A stretch of 64,000 nucleotides of DNA from Schistocephalus solidus. Taxonomy: Eukaryota; Platyhelminthes; Cestoda; Diphyllobothriidea; Diphyllobothriidae. The stretch's first letter is position 1, and each line of letters begins with the position of its first letter. The notes under the pieces were generated by a model. That model did not search any database. It saw only the letters and a program-made list of their open reading frames with translations, and had not been told where the DNA came from. This document shows positions 59,198 to 64,000 of this stretch, in pieces. The translations under genes and the position numbers were made by a program. Location of the stretch: NCBI GenBank assembly GCA_017591395.1, contig WEDG01006602.1, positions 1-64,000 on the forward strand, read 5' to 3'.

Positions 59198-59819
59198 TTT
59201 GTCACGCGCATGGGGCATGATGTCTAGATAGGATGGGCAGCATGCAATGTATCCCTCCATCCTGGAGTGGATGTTGTCAGCAAAGGGGGGAAACAGTAAT
59301 AGTAATCATGCATTGTTAAAAAAGATTTAATGAATTTCGGGCAACGGTATCGTACGTAGCCCCATGCATAAAAGCAGAAACGCGGACGTCTGTACTACAA
59401 TAATGGTGCTTATATGGGTTTTATGGACGGGGCTAACGGAAGCGGTGGACAACATACGCCACGAAAAAGAAATAACGAAAAAATCATGCAAGTCATCATC
59501 TTGTTTAAGTACACAAACAGCCAGTGAAAACTCGAGCGCGTTTGTTAGCAAATAGAAAAAAATACTGAGTTGACTGATTGGCCTAGTAACAGGCAGCCGG
59601 CAAACGGCCACCCACTTAAACACAACCAAAACACCAGTGAATGAAAAATGCCTCTTTTTACTACAAAACGGAAGCAGAACATGTATAAAAGCAGTCAGCG
59701 GTCAACATAGGAGCCGTTATGCGTATCTTTGCGAGCTGAACATTGTCAATCCCACGACTTGGTATTTAGCATAGTTCCGCCTTTGGCTGTCTGCGTGAGC
59801 TAATCTTTGCCTTTAAAGG
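59198..59819. other. No recognised feature
   Basis: Unassigned spacer with short frames only. Confidence 0.35.
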
Positions 59820-59985
59820 TGATCGTAAAACCCTAATCATAACCTTAACGCTTAAATATAACCTTAAATAACTACCCCAAATTAAATCATGCTGCAAAAC
59901 CTTCATCTTCATCCTTAAAACCCTAACGCTGACCCTAAAAACCTGACCCTATAACCCTAGCCCTATCCTTATAATCCTCACTCCA
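59820..59985. repeat. Degenerate CCCTAA-like (telomere-like) stretch
   Basis: The strand repeatedly shows AACCCTAA, AACCTTAA, ACCCTAAAA, ACCCTATAACCCTAGCCCTA and similar six- to seven-base units. Flatworm telomeres are TTAGGG, whose complement is CCCTAA. The array is heavily mutated and interrupted, so it could also be a simple repeat of other origin. Confidence 0.6.
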
Positions 59986-60619
59986 AACGTAATGCATTCT
60001 GGCCTATTTGGCTCACGGGACATGTATTTATCATATTCTCGATATCTGCACCAATTCTGCAGGTAACATACAATTTTAAAATAATTATTTTTATGGGTAT
60101 TCGGTAATCTATAGTTCAGCACCAATTCGCTGGTACATCCCTTGATTACTTTAAGAATTTGTGTTGCTCCTTCAACTCTGACCACAAATTTAGGACTATA
60201 AACTCAAAGAATCGTTCGAAAAAATTGCCAAACATATGGGCGTCCAGGTTTACGAATGCACGATTTTCGTGATCCCCTCGCAAGTTTTATCGCCATTGAG
60301 TACTGCGTTCCATGCCTAAGTCGTCCTGTACGAAAATATCAAACTCCTATTAAATATTGTCAGTTTTTAAGGAAACTCCAATAGGAAGAGTTGTCAGATC
60401 TACCTATTATGCCCTCATATTGTTAAGTTTGAGGTAGCTGTCACAGAGTTGAAGGACTAAACCTCATACCGCATTGCTCGCTCCAGTTACATGACCTGCC
60501 TATGTACTCCTGAATAATCCGCTTAGTTTAGAACTTGCAGCAACAGGAAGGCTAAACTAACGCTTTATTCGTCCTGCCTAGGATGGTTTGAGCATTGAGA
60601 ACGAATATGTTCACTGTGT

Positions 60620-60985
60620 GCCCCACGACGTAGTGGCTGCAGTATGGTGACTTGCCACGCATATTTTGCACTCTGGCCTTCCTCACCCAGCTGGGCCCGG
60701 TGGGATTACAGAGTCAGGACGACCGGAGGTGGACTTGACGCTAAGCAGCTAAACACCCCGTCTAGGCGTGCCACACACATGGCATGGTCTGCGCTCAGCA
60801 TTGCCGGTGTTGCACGGAAACAAGATGGCGGCTCGGGGCTAGTTGAGTGGATGTGTTATATATAGACCACTTTGGGAAGGAGCCATTGCAGTCGGACTTT
60901 TCGTTCCGAGTTATACCGTCAGTTGACAACCTTTCGAACTACGGTTTTTGGTGCTTTACAATAGTTTTAAGCGTTTCAGATTGTT
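60620..60985 (-). mobile_element. Solo 3' end of the finger-bearing LINE, old copy
   Basis: GAAGGAGCCATTGCAGTCGG, CCGTCAGTTGACAACCTTTC and AATAGTTTTAAGCGTTTCAG match, in order and orientation, 43,230-43,400 of the array copy. The left part (CAGTATGGTGACTTGCCACG, GACGACCGGAGGTGGA) matches the 3' end more weakly. Confidence 0.6.
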
Positions 60986-61819
60986 CATACAAAAGAATGC
61001 GCCGAATTATTGTGGATATGGATCTCATAACGTTGACGTCACGCGCCCATCACGTTCCCCCATTCATCCTGAACGCACTTTAACGGGAGTCCAAGTTTAT
61101 TCAGATCCCTCCGCAGTAACCCCTCGTTTTTTTTCAGCAGACGAAACGTCGTTACTGGAATACGGTAAATTAAAATCCCGAGTTATGTAATCCTTAAACG
61201 AGCCGCTGGAATGACCCAGTCAACTGCCTCGCTTAAGTCAAAAGCTAACCAACACCTGTCGTGTGTCCGTAATCCAAAGTCTTCCTTTACTTTTCGGTTA
61301 TAGTGGAGGTGATTTTTGGGAAAAACGGTTTTGCCGAAGGCTTTCTGTGTGTCAATGGAATAATATGTTCGTCAAATAAAGGAATTAATTGCGCTGGTGG
61401 GGATTATTTTCCAGGCCCTGCAGTAGGGATACAGCAAGCTGACAGCAAGCTGACATTGCTCTCCCATAGCCATGACTCGCCTTCGCGAAACGCTCTGACG
61501 TTCGCCAGCTGTGAATTGTCCGGGAGCGTACTGCAGTTAGGTGAACTTGAAATATAATTGTGACAGGCTCACTAATCGCTACTTTTAGCAGTATTGCTAT
61601 CCATCCCTACGGTCCTGAAAAAAGTATTCGCTTATTAGTACTGTGGTTCACTTATAAAGTCGAGCTCAGTGAATTCTAACAAGGTAATGTTAAAACTGGA
61701 GTTGTCATCTGTTTCCAGTTTTTGATGTGTAAGAATCAAGCAGCTATTGAAGGAAGGTATACGCCACTTAATTTACGAATGAATGCGAAGGTTCGAGATC
61801 CAGGAGATTATATGAGCAA
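60986..61819. other. No recognised gene
   Basis: Unassigned. The + frame at 61,303-61,557 has balanced composition but no family match. Confidence 0.35.
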
Positions 61820-61839
61820 AGGTGAAGGTTGTTCTAGCA

Positions 61840-62695
61840 TCATACCAATTTTTCTATTATTCTGAGCTTTCAAACTTCTGCAGAAGTCCATCTTCAGAGA
61901 TAGCAGCAGCAACAAAATGGTGAAACTTATAGGGGGCACAAACCAATCAATGATCACTGACGCAAGTCTGGGCAGGGCTCTGTACGCCGATATCATACCG
62001 ATGCATCGATTGATTGAGTTCCCATCCGGGAACCAGGCTTCAACGAATTATCGACTCGTCTTGTTTCCGGTGTGGGCGATTATCTTAAAGGCTGCGGTGT
62101 TGAACTCATGACCGGTTTCGTAGGTGTGGACAGCAACTTGCGATAATTCATTGCCCCGTCGCACAGTCAACTTATGTTCACGTACGCACGATCCCATCAT
62201 GCGTTCAGTTTGGCCTGTGTAATTACAAGGACAGTTTAGGCATGGGATGCAATACTCTACCCCAGATTGCTCGTTGGAGTTTATTTGGTCTTTAATCTTC
62301 ATCACCCTGCTGCGCATTGTAGCTTTGGGCCGCTGTGCAATACCAAAACCTAGTCCGGTAACAATGCGCTCAGTCACTTCTGAAACGTCTTTAATGTATG
62401 GCAAAGCGTGCCATATCCTTGGTTGTGTTTTTGCTTGGGTCATCCGAGGCTGAACGCGTAGACATTGGCTTACAAACGCCTTCGGATAGCCATTCCGCAC
62501 AAATTGGTCGTGGAGCTTTCTGGCCTCGCGATGTATCGATTTGGCGCCGGCGTGCAGAGCCCTGTGCAGTTACCTCTAGACTTGTGTCAATGATTGGTTT
62601 GTACCCCCTATGAGTGTCGCCCATTTTGTTGCTGCTGCCATCTCGGAGGCTGGACTCCTGCAGGAGTTTGAAAGCTCAGAATACTAACCAAATTT
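61840..62695 (-). mobile_element. Penelope-like element fragment bounded by inverted repeats
   Basis: The coding part on the - strand (62,500-62,048) reads RNGYPKAFVSQCLRV, RIWHALPYIKDVSEVTERIV, then KATMRSRVMKIKDQINSNEQ and the GIY-YIG core YCIPCLNCPCNYTGQTERMM with REHKLTVRRGNELSQVAVHT. The fragment lies between two inverted segments. 61,840-62,010 contains TTATAGGGGGCACAAACCAA and CTTTCAAACTTCTGCAGAAG. Its approximate reverse complement at 62,528-62,695 contains TTGGTTTGTACCCCCTATGA and CTCCTGCAGGAGTTTGAAAG. PLEs are known to carry terminal repeats in direct or inverted order, which fits. The RT is absent, so this is a 5'-truncated copy. Confidence 0.8.
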
Positions 62696-62939
62696 TTCCG
62701 GTGCTCGGACAGACCTGGTCACTTGATTAGTCTGGCGAATGCATTTGTCACTCCAATGTCCCATTTGTTGACTTCTGATGGTCAGTCTGCATTGAGCCTC
62801 TGTAGCGTCCGAAGACGTCGAGGGTAACACACACCGTGTAACGTGAAACAGTGGAAATGAATGCCAGCTAAAACCGAGCTGGATAGAGTTGTTAAACATA
62901 TCATCACTCCGAGCTGTCGAAGCGCATCGCACGATGCAC

Positions 62940-63800
62940 ATCATCACTCAGTTGAACCTTACGAGAAAATGAGAATTCAGGCAGTCATAAACGTATAATA
63001 TGATCGAGGGTGAATGGAATTTATTGTAAAGAGAGAAATGTACAACAAAAATGAGGTACGGCAAGCGATGACCTGTCTCGATGGGAGGTGACGCTGACAT
63101 GACTGCTACACGAACGATGGGGAATACAGCGCTGTGGGCGACTGCAGACAAAGGCCATGGGAGGTGCCGACGTAGCGAGAGGAGAGTCACGATGAGGTGC
63201 TGTAGGGAAGAGGAGGAAGGAAGGGCAACGGCTGTTTTCCCTGACACACAGTCGAACCATCGATATTTCAGGTCCACGCATAAAAGTGTCAATTTGATCT
63301 GTCTTCGATCAGTTGGCTGCTCGTCAGTTATGGTTAAACTGTAAGGACCGCAGCCCTTTAATCTTCTGAAGTACATCAGCTGCAGTGTTTTTACTCGAAA
63401 TTTCTATCTTTTTACTTTTGTAAAAGGGACACAAGGCTTCTCGGAAAACTTTCGTGCCTCTTTCAATAGCTCTATACACATGTTTCCTTGCAATTTTTAT
63501 TTAAGGAGTTTCTTATTACATTTGGTCTCCTGCTATCTACACCTTAGTTTGCCCAGTAAACCAGTTTGGAATGCTTTTCCCGTCTGCCTTCATACTTGAG
63601 CAGTGCTCATCCAATAGCCTTTTCCTTATGCTTGCGAAGATATTCTAGTAACCGTTTATGCCTCTTATGAACTTGCCTCAAGCCTTGATGATTGCCGTCA
63701 AACAACTCCTCGGTCGAATCCCCATAGGAGAACTCAACAGCAAGGGCGGAAGAGAAGACGTCTACTGACGTATTATTATAGCGTATTTTAGGCAAAAAAG
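62940..63800 (-). other. Doubtful LTR-element 3' part
   Basis: On the - strand a frame at 63,795-63,607 (KIRYNNTSVDVFSS, GDSTEELFDGNHQGLRQVHK) vaguely recalls the region just after the Gypsy integrase core, where YNTSVH-type motifs occur. Further along, 63,376-62,948 is an open frame of 142 codons ending beside an AATAAA at about 63,020. That could be an LTR, but no partner LTR is in the window. The Gypsy call is a guess. Confidence 0.2.
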
Positions 63801-64000
63801 AACATACGAGTATTTACAAGGTTGGACTGAAATTGGACCAATCCGATAGTGTCCTTGAGGGGTTGGCATCTCGACTGGCATTTCGACTTATCCGAATGCT
63901 TGCGTAGAGCACTAGGCCCTGTCGGCAGATTGCGCGATATCACCATGCGCACGGCCTATGGGTGGATCGATAAAGCAGTGTGGGAAAGAGTCGTCAGGGC
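63801..64000. other. No recognised feature at the right edge
   Basis: No frame or repeat in the last 200 bases is interpretable. Confidence 0.35.

Noticed and set aside
62948..63376. 142-codon host gene on the - strand
   Set aside because: No recognised domain, low-complexity Ser and Leu stretches, and a position next to a doubtful LTR-element remnant; not called as a gene.

Overview
This is repeat-dominated eukaryotic DNA with one recognisable host gene. The gene is an intron-containing mitochondrial carrier of the carnitine/acylcarnitine type (CACT, SLC25A20 family) on the + strand at 18.4-21.3 kb. Almost everything else that can be named is a decayed retroelement. The mix points to a flatworm, most probably a diphyllobothriidean tapeworm of the Spirometra/Schistocephalus/Dibothriocephalus kind: many Penelope-like elements (PLEs) with GIY-YIG ends, a LINE whose reverse transcriptase carries C-terminal C2H2 fingers, CR1-like LINEs, tRNA-derived SINEs and a 29-bp micro-intron. 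The taxon is an inference from element style, not from a marker gene.

Layout. 0-7 kb: decayed LINEs on both strands and a PLE remnant (5.6-6.7 kb). 7.7-12.3 kb: the best preserved LINE, a CR1-like element on the - strand with ORF1 and an endonuclease/RT ORF2, disabled by stops, frameshifts and a YADD-to-YADG change at the RT catalytic site. 14.8-17.5 kb: a second CR1 endonuclease remnant and a Gypsy-type integrase remnant, both on the - strand. 18.4-21.3 kb: the CACT gene with seven exons. 21.3-29.8 kb: mostly unrecognised. 29.9-32.2 kb: two PLE fragments. 32.9-37.1 kb: the finger-bearing LINE (+), lacking its 5' part, with a long 3' region built of about 690-bp tandem repeats. 38.7-40.8 kb: the 5' part of another copy of that LINE, a minisatellite of AATCGATT palindromes, and a solo LINE 3' end. 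42.6-47.7 kb: a tandem array (period 1968 bp) of a composite unit made of a PLE RT fragment (+) and an internally deleted finger-LINE (-), ending in a longer PLE with a GIY-YIG domain. 48-49 kb: another PLE (-). 49.8-52.2 kb: SINE copies and long GTA-type trinucleotide microsatellites. 52.3-53.4 kb: a PLE with a nearly open frame. 55-64 kb: solo LINE 3' ends, a perfect 36-bp hairpin, a telomere-like stretch, a PLE fragment bounded by inverted repeats, and a doubtful LTR-element tail.

How it fits together. CACT should work in the inner mitochondrial membrane exchanging acylcarnitines for carnitine; no other gene in the window joins it in a pathway. The rest is a graveyard in which LINEs and PLEs have inserted into each other. 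The most unusual structures are the composite LINE/PLE tandem array, the RT-zinc-finger reading frame broken only by two TGA codons in its 3' two-thirds, the PLE bounded by inverted repeats, and the palindromic minisatellite.
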